From an uncultured beta proteobacterium (GTDB lineage Bacteria > Pseudomonadota > Gammaproteobacteria > Burkholderiales > Rhodocyclaceae): 37,102 nt of DNA. Positions 17,324-25,194 of this stretch are shown one piece after another. The position numbers and the translations under genes were made by a program. How positions within the stretch are numbered: the stretch's first letter is position 1; the number at the start of each line of letters is the position of its first letter. The stretch spans positions 1 through 37,102 of the forward strand of contig CAJAWW010000055.1 of the NCBI GenBank assembly GCA_903946745.1, given 5' to 3'. Below the pieces are notes generated by a model, which ran no database searches, had not been told where the DNA came from, and saw only the letters and a program-made list of their open reading frames with translations.

Positions 17324-18568
17324 GTGTCCATCGGATCCAAGCGCCGTGTAGTCGTTACCGGTCTCGGGCTCGTTTCGCCAGTTGGCAATACCGTCCCGGA
17401 AGCCTGGGCGAATTTGCTAGCGGGTCGTAGCGGGATCGGGCGCATCACGCACTTCGATCCATCAGCTTTCAAGGCGCAGATAGCCGGCCAGGTCAAGGAT
17501 TTCGACATTGGTATATATCTGTCGCCCAAAGAAGCCCGGCGCATGGACACGTTCATTCACTTCGGTCTTGCCGCAGGGATACAGGCGGTGCGCGATGCCG
17601 GCTTGGAAACTCCCGGCGACGATGCGGATCGAATCGGCGTGAATATCGGCTCGGGCATCGGCGGTTTGCCCTTGATCGAGAGCACGCACAACGACTACCT
17701 TGCCGGTGGGCCACGAAAGATTTCGCCGTTCTTCATCCCGGGCACGATCAGCAACATGATTTCGGGTAATTTGTCGATCATGTTTGGCATGAAGGGCCCG
17801 AACATCGCGGTGGTCACCGCGTGCACCACCGGCCTGCATGCCATCGGGCTTTCGGCGCGAATGATCGAATATGGCGATGCTGACGTGATGGTTTGCGGAG
17901 GCTCGGAGGCAACGATTTCGCCGCTGGCCATCGGTGGTTTTGCTTCGGCACAAGCGCTGTCTACCCGCAATGACGACCCTGCCACCGCCTCGCGTCCATG
18001 GGACAAGGGGCGCGACGGTTTCGTCATGGGCGAAGGCGCTGGCGTACTGGTGATTGAAGAATACGAACGCGCCAAAAAGCGCGGTGCAAAAATTTATGCC
18101 GAGTTGACCGGTTTTGGCATGAGCGGTGATGCCTATCACATGACGGCGCCGGACACCGACGGACCACGGCGCTCGATGGTTAATGCGCTGAAGAATGCCG
18201 GGCTCAACACCGATCAGGTGCAGTATCTCAACGCGCACGGCACCTCAACGCCGCTGGGCGACAAGAACGAGACCGAGGCGATCAAGCTGGCGTTTGGTGT
18301 GGATAACGCCAAAAAGCTGGTGGTGAATTCGACCAAGTCCATGACTGGCCATCTGCTCGGTGGAGCCGGTGGTCTGGAGTCGGTATTTACCGTGCTGGCG
18401 GTGCATCATCAGATTTCACCGCCGACCATCAATATCTTCGAACAGGATCCGGAGTGCGATCTTGACTACTGCGCGAATGTTGCGCGTGAGATGAAGATCG
18501 ACGCCGCCATGAAAAACAACTTCGGCTTCGGCGGTACCAACGGCACGCTGGTGTTTCGCCGCGTTTGA
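17324..18568 (+). CDS. fabF: Beta-ketoacyl-ACP synthase II
   Basis: The 414-residue condensing enzyme elongates acyl-ACP. The catalytic Cys is in AVVTACTTGLHAIG and the histidines are in LNAHGTSTPLGD and KSMTGHLLGGAGG; the N-terminus RRVVVTGLGLVSPVGN is typical. Start is GTG at 17324 with GGGAG upstream; no in-frame ATG gives the full conserved N-terminus. It follows acpP by 20 bases, the standard acpP-fabF pair. Confidence 0.97.
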   Translation: MSIGSKRRVVVTGLGLVSPVGNTVPEAWANLLAGRSGIGRITHFDPSAFKAQIAGQVKDFDIGIYLSPKEARRMDTFIHFGLAAGIQAVRDAGLETPGDDADRIGVNIGSGIGGLPLIESTHNDYLAGGPRKISPFFIPGTISNMISGNLSIMFGMKGPNIAVVTACTTGLHAIGLSARMIEYGDADVMVCGGSEATISPLAIGGFASAQALSTRNDDPATASRPWDKGRDGFVMGEGAGVLVIEEYERAKKRGAKIYAELTGFGMSGDAYHMTAPDTDGPRRSMVNALKNAGLNTDQVQYLNAHGTSTPLGDKNETEAIKLAFGVDNAKKLVVNSTKSMTGHLLGGAGGLESVFTVLAVHHQISPPTINIFEQDPECDLDYCANVAREMKIDAAMKNNFGFGGTNGTLVFRRV

Positions 18569-18599
18569 TTGAGCGATTGAGCGCGTGAGCGGGCGGGCA

Positions 18600-19016
18600 A
18601 TGCGTGCCGTCGCCCCGCAGCGGATTGGTGTACTGGCTTCACGCCAGTTGTTGCTGATCCAGTCGGTGGCGCATCTGGTGGCGGTCGTTGCGGTGTGGCT
18701 ATCAAATCTGCCTGCGCTGCTTTCCGCTACATTGATGTTAGTCATTGGCGCATCATTAGCCGTGCAGCGCCGGCCGCAATCGGTTATCGGGCTAATTCTT
18801 GGCGGTGATGGGGCGCTTGAAAAAGTCGACGCTGAGGGAACGGCAATCCGCGTGATGCTTGCCCCGCAGACGCTGGTACTGCCGTTTCTGGTGATTCTGC
18901 TGTGGCGTGAAGGCCGTCGTCACTGTTCGCTGCCAGTGATGCGCGACAGCATGAGCGCTGACGACTTTCATACCTTGCGGCTATGGCTGCGCTGGCAATC
19001 GACCGCTATTCCCTGA
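18600..19016 (+). CDS. YgfX-like small membrane protein
   Basis: A 138-residue protein with two hydrophobic segments (about residues 20-55) followed by a soluble C-terminal part containing LGGDGALEKVDAEG and LVILLWREGRRHCSL. The layout matches the YgfX/CptA-like family (DUF1434 type) found between fabF and nadB/rpoE in betaproteobacteria. In E. coli, YgfX is linked to SdhE and cytoskeletal proteins; no sdhE partner is adjacent, so that role is not assumed. ATG at 18600 has a purine-rich GGGCGGG upstream; GTG at 18585 is an alternative start. It is convergent with nadB, 12 bases apart. Confidence 0.72.
   Translation: MRAVAPQRIGVLASRQLLLIQSVAHLVAVVAVWLSNLPALLSATLMLVIGASLAVQRRPQSVIGLILGGDGALEKVDAEGTAIRVMLAPQTLVLPFLVILLWREGRRHCSLPVMRDSMSADDFHTLRLWLRWQSTAIP
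18821..18834 (+). repeat. Dispersed 14-mer copy (exact), in ygfX-like gene
   Basis: Exact AAAAGTCGACGCTG. It is read in the YgfX-like gene as Lys-Val-Asp-Ala. Confidence 0.85.
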
Positions 19017-19028
19017 CTTACTTCCTGA

Positions 19029-20636
19029 TTAACTGTTGCTGCGCGGTTGCAGGACAGTTTCCAGTGCGCGCGGTAGTGTGGCCGGGTAATCGCGGCTGTA
19101 GTGCAGCCCCCGGCTCTCCTGACGGCGTTGCGCGCTTTTGACAATAAGATGTGCGGTGAGCACCAGATTCCGAAGTTCGATCAGGTCGTTGCTGACGCGA
19201 AAGTTTTCGTAATATTCGTCGATTTCTTTTTCCAGCAAGCGGATGCGATGCAGTGCGCGCTCCAGTCGTTTGCTGGTGCGCACGATGCCGACATAATCCC
19301 ACATGAAGCGTCGCAGTTCGGCCCAGTTGTGCGAGATGACAATTTCCTCATCAGCATCGCGCACCCGGCTTTCATCCCATTGCGGCAGCGGTGGGATACT
19401 TTCGAGCGGTTGCGCCAGAATGTCGGCCGCAGCCGAGGCGGAAAATACCACGCATTCCAGCAGTGAATTGGAGGCCAGCCGGTTAGCACCATGCAGCCCG
19501 GTGAACGCCGTTTCGCCAACGGCATAGAGGCCGGGCAGGTCGGTGCGTGCTGCCAGGTCGGTGACAACGCCTCCGCAGGCATAGTGCGCGGCCGGCACCA
19601 CAGGGATGCCTTCGCGCGTGATGTCGATACCCAGCTCAATGCAGCGTGTGTAGATTGTTGGGAAGTGCTCGCGCAGGAAGGCTTCCGGCTTGTGTGTCAT
19701 ATCGAGAAACACGCAATCGACGCCGTGCCGCTTCATTTCGAAATCGATGGCGCGGGCAACGATGTCGCGCGGCGCAAGCTCTGCCCGTTCGTCATGATCG
19801 GGCATGAAGCGGGTGCCATCGGGGAGTCGCAGCAGGCCGCCTTCTCCACGCAGTGCTTCGGAAATTAGAAAGGATTTTGCGTGCGGGTGATACAGGCAAG
19901 TTGGGTGGAACTGGATGAATTCCATGTTTGCTACCCGGCATCCGGCTCGCCATGCCATGGCAATTCCGTCGCCGGTGGCGGTGTCGGGGTTGGTGGTGTA
20001 GAGATACACCTTTCCGGTGCCGCCGGTGGCCAGCACGGTATGGCTGGCGCCGATGGTGATGACGCTATCGTGGGCGACATCCAGCACATAAGCGCCGAGG
20101 CAGCGATTGTTGGGCAGGCCGAGTTTTGCGCCGCTGATTAAATCTACGGCGATATGGTGTTCCAGCACGGTGATATTCGGGTGTTGCAGGACTTGTTCGG
20201 TGAGCGTTTGCTGTACGGCTTCGCCGGTGGCGTCGGTGGCGTGAATGATGCGCCGATGGCTGTGTCCACCTTCACGCGTCAGATGAAACCCCAGCGGGCT
20301 GTTGTCTTTGGTGAAGGGTACGCCACGTTCAATGAGCCACTGGATGGCTTCGCGGCCGTGCTCGACGACGAAGCGCGTTGCGGCCGGATCGCACAGGCCG
20401 GCACCGGCGGTAAAGCTGTCACGGACATGCGCTTCAATGGAATCGGCCGGGTCAAGTACTGCGGCGATGCCACCTTGCGCCCAGGAAGAGGCAGAGTCGC
20501 CAAGCGATTTTTTGGTCACCAATGCAACCCGCCGGTTATCGGCGAGGCGCAGGGCAAGAGATTGGCCGGCCAAGCCGCTGCCGATCACGAGGACGTCATA
20601 TTGCCTCGTGGAGGCGTGGCCGGTCGTCGGATTCAT
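19029..20636 (-). CDS. nadB: L-aspartate oxidase
   Basis: The 535-residue flavoenzyme makes iminoaspartate, the first step of NAD synthesis from aspartate. FAD-binding [19 protein letters not shown] is at the N-terminus, then [16 protein letters not shown]. The active-site region has FHPTCLYHP and [15 protein letters not shown], and [16 protein letters not shown] follows; the C-terminal helical domain is complete. It acts with NadA (not in the window). Only one ATG fits, and it has no Shine-Dalgarno; a candidate extended -10 lies only nine bases upstream, suggesting leaderless translation. nadB divergent from rpoE is a conserved arrangement. Confidence 0.96.
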   Translation of the reverse strand: MNPTTGHASTRQYDVLVIGSGLAGQSLALRLADNRRVALVTKKSLGDSASSWAQGGIAAVLDPADSIEAHVRDSFTAGAGLCDPAATRFVVEHGREAIQWLIERGVPFTKDNSPLGFHLTREGGHSHRRIIHATDATGEAVQQTLTEQVLQHPNITVLEHHIAVDLISGAKLGLPNNRCLGAYVLDVAHDSVITIGASHTVLATGGTGKVYLYTTNPDTATGDGIAMAWRAGCRVANMEFIQFHPTCLYHPHAKSFLISEALRGEGGLLRLPDGTRFMPDHDERAELAPRDIVARAIDFEMKRHGVDCVFLDMTHKPEAFLREHFPTIYTRCIELGIDITREGIPVVPAAHYACGGVVTDLAARTDLPGLYAVGETAFTGLHGANRLASNSLLECVVFSASAAADILAQPLESIPPLPQWDESRVRDADEEIVISHNWAELRRFMWDYVGIVRTSKRLERALHRIRLLEKEIDEYYENFRVSNDLIELRNLVLTAHLIVKSAQRRQESRGLHYSRDYPATLPRALETVLQPRSNS

Positions 20637-20644
20637 GGAGGGCG

Positions 20645-20653
20645 ACTATAACA
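20645..20653 (-). promoter_or_regulatory. Candidate extended -10 promoter of nadB
   Basis: The minus strand reads TGTTATAGT, an extended -10 (TG, one base, TATAGT; five of six matches). The predicted RNA start is about 20638, one or two bases before the nadB ATG at 20636. No clear -35 is seen. Confidence 0.5.
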
Positions 20654-20698
20654 TTGCCTGACATTGTTCGAATCCGTCTGAAATTTTGCATATTGCCG

Positions 20699-20726
20699 GG
20701 AACTTCATGTTGCCATCAGGGTCTTT
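20699..20726 (+). promoter_or_regulatory. Candidate sigma-E promoter upstream of rpoE
   Basis: GGAACTT (20699-20705), the full sigma-E -35 consensus, is followed after 16 bases by TCTTT (20722-20726), a partial match to the -10. It lies about 125 bases upstream of rpoE in the divergent gap (20637-20849). The gap also holds an eight-G run (20747-20754) and a lone TATACT at 20781-20786. RpoE autoregulation is known in related systems. Confidence 0.45.
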
Positions 20727-20849
20727 CTTTGCAGCAGTCATTGAATGGGGGGGGCGGGAAGTGATGAAGTGGCTTGTTGTTATACTCGCCGGCGGTTGGC
20801 ATGACAGCCAAACAGATCGCCAATTGCAGGACGATATACGCAAAAGCCC

Positions 20850-21449
20850 ATGGGAGAACGCGAAGCAGACCGAGTTTTGGTCGAGCGGGTACAGGCCGGT
20901 GACAAGCAGGCATTCGGATTGCTCGTCACCAAATACCAGCGCAAGCTGGCGCGACTGGTTTCGCGCATGGTTCGCGATGCCGCCGAGGTCGAAGACATTG
21001 TTCAGGAAAGCTTCATTCGCGCCTACCGCGCATTGCCGGGCTTTCGCAATGACAGCGCCTTCTACACTTGGCTTTATCGCATCGGGGTGAATACGGCGAA
21101 GAACTGGTTGCAGGCGCATGGTCGCCGCGTGCCGACATCGACCAGTTTGGACAATGAAGAAGCCGAGACCTATGACGAAGGCGAATTGTTGCGGGATTCC
21201 GATACGCCGGAACGCTTATTGATGACCAAGCAGATCGGCGAGACGGTCAATGCGGCGCTGGAGACGCTCTCTGCAGAGTTGCGCACGGCGATCACGCTGC
21301 GTGAAATTGAGGGTTTGTCGTATGAAGAAATTGCGCAGATCATGGATTGCCCGATTGGTACCGTGCGATCACGGATATTTCGGGCGCGTGATGCAATTTC
21401 CGCGCAGTTGCGTCCATTGCTGGATGCTGCTCCGGACAAACGTTGGTAA
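20850..21449 (+). CDS. rpoE: RNA polymerase sigma factor RpoE (AlgU/sigma-E)
   Basis: The 199-residue ECF sigma factor directs envelope-stress transcription. Region 2 is DIVQESFIRAYRALPGF then TWLYRIGVNTAKNWL; region 4 has LSYEEIAQIMDCPIGTVRSRIFRARD as its helix-turn-helix. It begins MGEREADRVLVERVQAGDK, the normal AlgU-type start. RseA, RseB and a MucD protease follow in the same operon with tight overlaps. A sigma-E-like promoter is seen upstream. Its stop (TAATG) overlaps a possible early rseA start. Confidence 0.96.
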   Translation: MGEREADRVLVERVQAGDKQAFGLLVTKYQRKLARLVSRMVRDAAEVEDIVQESFIRAYRALPGFRNDSAFYTWLYRIGVNTAKNWLQAHGRRVPTSTSLDNEEAETYDEGELLRDSDTPERLLMTKQIGETVNAALETLSAELRTAITLREIEGLSYEEIAQIMDCPIGTVRSRIFRARDAISAQLRPLLDAAPDKRW

Positions 21450-21493
21450 TGCGCGCGGGTAATGCACGCTGGGAAATGCAGAAAGACGAGATC

Positions 21494-22003
21494 ATGAAAA
21501 ACCGCGTATCGGCTCTGATGGATGGAGAACTTGAAGATCACGAGATCGACGAGACTTTGCAGGCATTGCGTCGCCGTGATGATTTGCGTACCGCATGGTC
21601 TGATGCGCAGGTGATCGGTTCGGTGTTGCGTAAGGACGGGGCGGCGGCATTTGATGTGTCGGCGCAAGTCATGTCGGCGCTCGAATTGGAACCGACTGTG
21701 CTGGCGCCGAGATCACGCCGGGTTGAGTGGCGTCGCCCGGCACTGGCCTTGGCGGCCTCTGCGGCGGGAATTGCGCTGGTCTCATCTCTGGCGATGAGCC
21801 CCGGTGTCACTTCGTCTCCTGCTGTCGTGACTGCGGTATCCACAAACAAACCGGCACAGAACGCTTCCGCATCATCCCGGCGCATGCAGGAATACTGGGT
21901 AGCCCATCAGGCCTACGCGCCGGCCAGTGGCATTGGTGGCGGTGCGCATCATATTCGCACCGTGGCGGTGACGGCGACCGGTGGTGAGGGGCGTAAAGAG
22001 TGA
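21494..22003 (+). CDS. rseA: Sigma-E anti-sigma factor RseA
   Basis: The 169-residue inner-membrane protein sequesters RpoE. The cytoplasmic N-terminal domain opens with MKNRVSALMDGELEDHEIDE, typical of RseA/MucA, and continues with RTAWSDAQVIGSVLR. A single transmembrane segment (ALALAASAAGIALVSSLAM, about residues 81-100) is followed by a periplasmic tail that would bind RseB and be cut by a DegS-type protease. ATG at 21494 fits the family; an ATG at 21449 overlapping the rpoE stop would add 15 residues and allow direct coupling. No DegS gene is separate from mucD here. Confidence 0.9.
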   Translation: MKNRVSALMDGELEDHEIDETLQALRRRDDLRTAWSDAQVIGSVLRKDGAAAFDVSAQVMSALELEPTVLAPRSRRVEWRRPALALAASAAGIALVSSLAMSPGVTSSPAVVTAVSTNKPAQNASASSRRMQEYWVAHQAYAPASGIGGGAHHIRTVAVTATGGEGRKE

Positions 22004-22956
22004 GTCGATCTATATGGGGTGGTGTCGCATCTGCGATTTATCTGTTCGCGTCGCCGGCTTGGGCCGATGACAGTCTTGCTCTGTTGCAGAAAATCGCTCA
22101 GGGTGCGCGGCACCTGACTTATAGCGGAATCTTTGTCTATCGAAGCGGCAACAAGGTCGAAACATCGCGCATTGTGCATACGCAGATCGATGGCCGTGAG
22201 AGGGAACGCATTGAGGTTCTTGATGGCAGTCCGCGTGAGGTGATTCGTGACGGCAATGAGGTCAAATGTTTTATACCCGATGAGCAGTTATTGATTGTCG
22301 AAAGCCTGCCACGGCAGCGCGGTTTTCCGTCGATGCTCCCTGCTGGATTGGGGCGGCTTTTGGATCACTACACAATTCGTAGTGGCCGGCACGAACGATT
22401 TGCCGGGCTGGAAAGTCTTGCGATCCAGCTCGAACCACGCGACCAATTGCGCTATCGACATGAGTTCTTGGTGGACGCCGCCAGTGGTCTCATGCTGAAG
22501 GCGGTCATGCTGGGTGAGCACGGCGAGATACTCGAAGCGTTTGCGTTTTCGCAGATAAAAATTGGTGGCACTCTTGATCCTGATGCATTCAAACCCCATT
22601 TTGATCCTGATCGGGTGCGCGTTCAGCAGGTTCGTGCGACACAGGTTAGGGTTGATGATATCGGCTGGAATTTCAAGGCATCCATGCCGGGATTCCGCCG
22701 GGTTGCCGCCACAAGACGACAGGCGTCTTCCACGCAGACGGAAAGTCTGCATGTGGTATTTTCAGACGGTCTGGCGTCGATTTCTGTTTTCATCGAGCCC
22801 GGTAGTGCAGATGAGTCGGTGGAAACCTTGGCACAGTTTGGGCCGGTGAATGTGTATCGACGCCAGTTGGGCGGGCATCGGTTGATGGTGATGGGTGAGG
22901 TGCCGGCCGTGGCGGTGAAGCGCTTGGCTGATGGGATCGAGCGGAGAATGAAATGA
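22000..22956 (+). CDS. rseB: RseB/MucB periplasmic sigma-E regulator
   Basis: The 318-residue exported protein binds the periplasmic part of RseA and shields it from cleavage. A signal peptide ends at SPAWA (about residue 22). The N-terminal domain resembles LolA/LolB (YSGIFVYRSGNKVETSRIVH) and the C-terminal domain has MPGFRRVAATR and VFSDGLASISVFIEP, both typical of MucB/RseB. GTG start at 22000 overlaps the rseA TGA (GTGA). It overlaps rseC by four bases. Confidence 0.93.
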   Translation: MSRSIWGGVASAIYLFASPAWADDSLALLQKIAQGARHLTYSGIFVYRSGNKVETSRIVHTQIDGRERERIEVLDGSPREVIRDGNEVKCFIPDEQLLIVESLPRQRGFPSMLPAGLGRLLDHYTIRSGRHERFAGLESLAIQLEPRDQLRYRHEFLVDAASGLMLKAVMLGEHGEILEAFAFSQIKIGGTLDPDAFKPHFDPDRVRVQQVRATQVRVDDIGWNFKASMPGFRRVAATRRQASSTQTESLHVVFSDGLASISVFIEPGSADESVETLAQFGPVNVYRRQLGGHRLMVMGEVPAVAVKRLADGIERRMK

Positions 22957-23402
22957 GTCGTTGCGACGCTGTGGTGAAAGAAGTCGACGCTGATATGGCG
23001 CTGATTGAGTTGTCGGGTCGGCCGCACGCGTGCGGCAGTTGTGCGCGCGTGGATGGTTGCGGTAGTGGATTGCTGGGTCTGGGCACCGGGCCGCGCCGTT
23101 ACTGGCTGAAAAATTCGGTCGTTGCACATCCGGGTGATGTGGTCAGTGTTATGGTCACTGATGGCACGCTGTTGCGTACATCGCTGGTGGCCTATCTGTT
23201 GCCGGCATTGCTGGCAATCGCCGGGGCGGCGACGGGCGATGCACTGGGGGGGGATGCTGCTGCTCTTGCGGGGATGTTTGCCGGGCTCGTGACCGGTGTG
23301 TTGTGGTTGCGTTACACAGAATTGCGCACACGCGCCGGTAACAGTTTTTTTTCTTTGCAGCGTGAAACATCAACGACTCATTTGTACAAGGACGTGTCAT
23401 GA
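22953..23402 (+). CDS. rseC: SoxR-reducing system / RseC family protein
   Basis: The 149-residue inner-membrane protein has the RseC/MucC layout. A cysteine-rich cytoplasmic N-terminal part (ACGSCARVDGCGSG, a CxxC then Cys pattern) is followed by two transmembrane segments (about 73-95 and 100-117). RseC modulates the sigma-E response and, in E. coli, helps keep SoxR reduced. ATGA overlaps exist at both ends, with rseB and mucD. A one-mismatch 14-mer lies at 22979-22992, and an eight-G run at about 23246-23253 sits between the membrane segments. Confidence 0.92.
   Translation: MSRCDAVVKEVDADMALIELSGRPHACGSCARVDGCGSGLLGLGTGPRRYWLKNSVVAHPGDVVSVMVTDGTLLRTSLVAYLLPALLAIAGAATGDALGGDAAALAGMFAGLVTGVLWLRYTELRTRAGNSFFSLQRETSTTHLYKDVS
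22979..22992 (+). repeat. Dispersed 14-mer copy (one mismatch), in rseC
   Basis: Reads AGAAGTCGACGCTG against AAAAGTCGACGCTG. In rseC it encodes Glu-Val-Asp-Ala after a lysine codon. Confidence 0.75.
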
Positions 23403-24838
23403 AAAAAATGCTCTTCGCGCTCGGTATGGCGCTCTCGCTTTGTTCGATGTACGCCGTGCCCCTGCATGCCAAGGATCTGCCCGACTTTACCGAGTTGGTC
23501 GAAAAGCAGGGTGCCTCCGTGGTGAATATCAGTACCACGCAGGTTATCAAGGGAACGCGCGCCGGGCCGCAGTCTCCGTTTGATGAAGATGATCCTGCCG
23601 CTGAGTTGTTGCGCAGGTTTTTCCCGGGACAGATTCCGGGATTTCCCGGTCAGCCGCGTGAATACAAGAACCGCTCGCTCGGTTCCGGATTCATCATCAG
23701 CGCCGACGGCCATATTTTGACCAATGCGCATGTGGTCGATGGTGCCGATGAGGTGCTGGTCAAACTCACCGACAAACGGGAATTCAAGGCCAAGGTGCTG
23801 GGTGCTGACAAACGTACCGATGTAGCGCTCATCAAGATCGAAGCGGGTAATTTACCGGTGGTTCGGCTAGGCGATCCGGCAAAATTGAAGGTGGGCGAGT
23901 GGGTGGTTGCCATCGGCTCACCGTTTGGTTTTGAAAACACGGTGACTGCGGGCATTGTTAGCGCAAAAGGGCGGTCGTTGACGCAGGAAAACTATGTGCC
24001 GTTCATTCAGACTGATGTGGCGATCAATCCCGGTAATTCGGGCGGGCCATTGTTCAACATGAAGGGTGAGGTGGTGGGTATCAATTCGCAGATTTATTCC
24101 CGCTCCGGTGGGTTCATGGGGCTGTCGTTCGCGATTCCCATTGATCTTGCGCTTGAGATACAAGGGCAACTTAAGGCTAAAGGCAAGGTGAGTCGTGGCC
24201 GCCTGGGTGTGGTGATTCAGGAGGTGAGCAAGGAGTTGGCCGAGTCTTTCGGTCTTGGCAAGACACAGGGCGCCTTGGTGGCTTCAGTGGAAAAGGGTGC
24301 TGCTGCCGATAAGGCAGGCGTTGAGGCGGGCGACATTATTCTCAAATTTGACGGTAAGCCGGTGACCGATTCCAGCGATCTGCCGCGTATTGTCGGTGCG
24401 ACCAAGCCGGGCAGCAAGGTGGCGTTGCAAGTCTGGCGCAAGGGAAGCAGCCGCGATCTTGTCGCCACGGTCAGCGAAATCCCCGATGATTCGGGCGCAA
24501 CACGCAACGCGCGACGCGGTGGCAAGCCGGCGGATGCCGCTGCGGCCAACCGTCTGGGTTTGGTGCTGTCGGTACCTACGGCTGAACAGCGGCAGTCGCT
24601 GGGTATCCAGCACGGTCTGATCGTTGAAGATGTGCGCAATGGTGGAACACGCACTGATCTGCGTCCCGGTGACGTTATTCTTTCTCTCATTAACAAGGGA
24701 AGCCCAACCGAGGTGAAGTCAATTCAGCAATTCAACGAACTGCTTTCTGCTTTCGACAAGAGCGCAAACATCACGCTGCTGGTACGTCGTGGCGAAGCGC
24801 AAACCTTCATCACCATCAAGGGGATTTCCGATAAATAA
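23399..24838 (+). CDS. mucD: Do-family periplasmic serine protease MucD/DegP
   Basis: The 479-residue protein has a signal peptide (cut after VPLHA, about residue 24) and a trypsin-like protease domain. The His is in TNAHVVDGADE, the Asp in RTDVALIKIEAG, and the Ser in NPGNSGGPLFN. Two PDZ domains follow (about 265-355 and 380-475; GALVASVEKGAAADKAGVEAGD is the first ligand loop). It degrades or refolds damaged periplasmic proteins and in MucD-type operons limits the sigma-E response. ATGA overlap with rseC shows it belongs to the rpoE operon. Confidence 0.96.
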   Translation: MKKMLFALGMALSLCSMYAVPLHAKDLPDFTELVEKQGASVVNISTTQVIKGTRAGPQSPFDEDDPAAELLRRFFPGQIPGFPGQPREYKNRSLGSGFIISADGHILTNAHVVDGADEVLVKLTDKREFKAKVLGADKRTDVALIKIEAGNLPVVRLGDPAKLKVGEWVVAIGSPFGFENTVTAGIVSAKGRSLTQENYVPFIQTDVAINPGNSGGPLFNMKGEVVGINSQIYSRSGGFMGLSFAIPIDLALEIQGQLKAKGKVSRGRLGVVIQEVSKELAESFGLGKTQGALVASVEKGAAADKAGVEAGDIILKFDGKPVTDSSDLPRIVGATKPGSKVALQVWRKGSSRDLVATVSEIPDDSGATRNARRGGKPADAAAANRLGLVLSVPTAEQRQSLGIQHGLIVEDVRNGGTRTDLRPGDVILSLINKGSPTEVKSIQQFNELLSAFDKSANITLLVRRGEAQTFITIKGISDK

Positions 24839-24848
24839 TTGTCCGAAT

Positions 24849-25094
24849 TTGCGCCTGTATAGTCGCGAATACTGCCACCTCTGCCATGACATGCTGACAG
24901 CTCTTGAGGCGCTGCGTGACGAGGCAGAGGTTTTGAATTTCTCTATTACGGTGATTGATGTCGATGCCGACCCGGTGCTTGAGGCCAGATACGACGAACT
25001 GGTGCCGGTGCTGGTCGGCATGGACGATCAGGAGCTCTGCCACTACTTTCTCGATACGGCGAAAGTGCGTGAGTATTTGAACGCTTTCCGCTAA
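24849..25094 (+). CDS. Glutaredoxin-like thioredoxin-fold protein
   Basis: An 81-residue product of the DUF836-type glutaredoxin family, with the redox motif CxxC in LYSREYCHLCHDM. The thioredoxin-fold strand VIDVDADPVLEARYDELVPVLVGMDDQELCHY carries the cis-proline (LVPVL). No ATG is available: a TTG at 24849 gives the family-like beginning RLYSREYCHLC, while GTG at 24789 would give 101 residues by overlapping mucD. Neither has a good Shine-Dalgarno, so translation probably depends on ribosomes ending mucD. Such genes commonly lie between mucD and lepA in betaproteobacteria. Confidence 0.75.
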   Translation: MRLYSREYCHLCHDMLTALEALRDEAEVLNFSITVIDVDADPVLEARYDELVPVLVGMDDQELCHYFLDTAKVREYLNAFR

Positions 25095-25131
25095 AATCCG
25101 GCCTCTGATTTTTGGCCTTCTCTTCACATCC

Positions 25132-25185
25132 AAGGTGCTCAATACGTTGCAATACGTTGCAATACGTTGACTGGGCACCTTTTTT
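25132..25185 (+). terminator. Terminator/attenuator hairpin upstream of lepA
   Basis: AAGGTGCTCA (25132-25141) pairs with TGGGCACCTT (25172-25181), ten pairs including one G-U, followed by TTTTTT (25180-25185). The 30-base loop consists of a triplicated decamer. The T run ends nine bases before the lepA ATG, so upstream transcription must read through it to make lepA mRNA. Confidence 0.8.
25141..25170 (+). repeat. Triplicated decamer in the lepA leader
   Basis: AATACGTTGC occurs twice in tandem and a third time as AATACGTTGA, filling the loop of the terminator-like hairpin. Copy number changes would alter loop size without touching the stem. Confidence 0.9.
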
Positions 25186-25194
25186 GTTGCACCG

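Noticed and set aside
20781-20786. TATACT as a sigma-70 promoter of rpoE
   Set aside because: No acceptable -35 box lies 16-18 bases upstream.
5613-23253. Eight-base G runs in fimV, pit, rseC and upstream of rpoE as phase-variable tracts
   Set aside because: At this base composition several such runs are expected by chance, the frames are intact, and pit and rseC are not typical phase-variable genes.
25077-25097. TTGAAC and TAAAAT as a lepA promoter
   Set aside because: The spacing is only nine bases, and the RNA would still have to pass the downstream terminator.
25141-25170. Three tandem decamers as a CRISPR remnant or iteron origin
   Set aside because: No spacers, units are only ten bases and directly adjacent, and they form the loop of a terminator hairpin; no replication gene is near.
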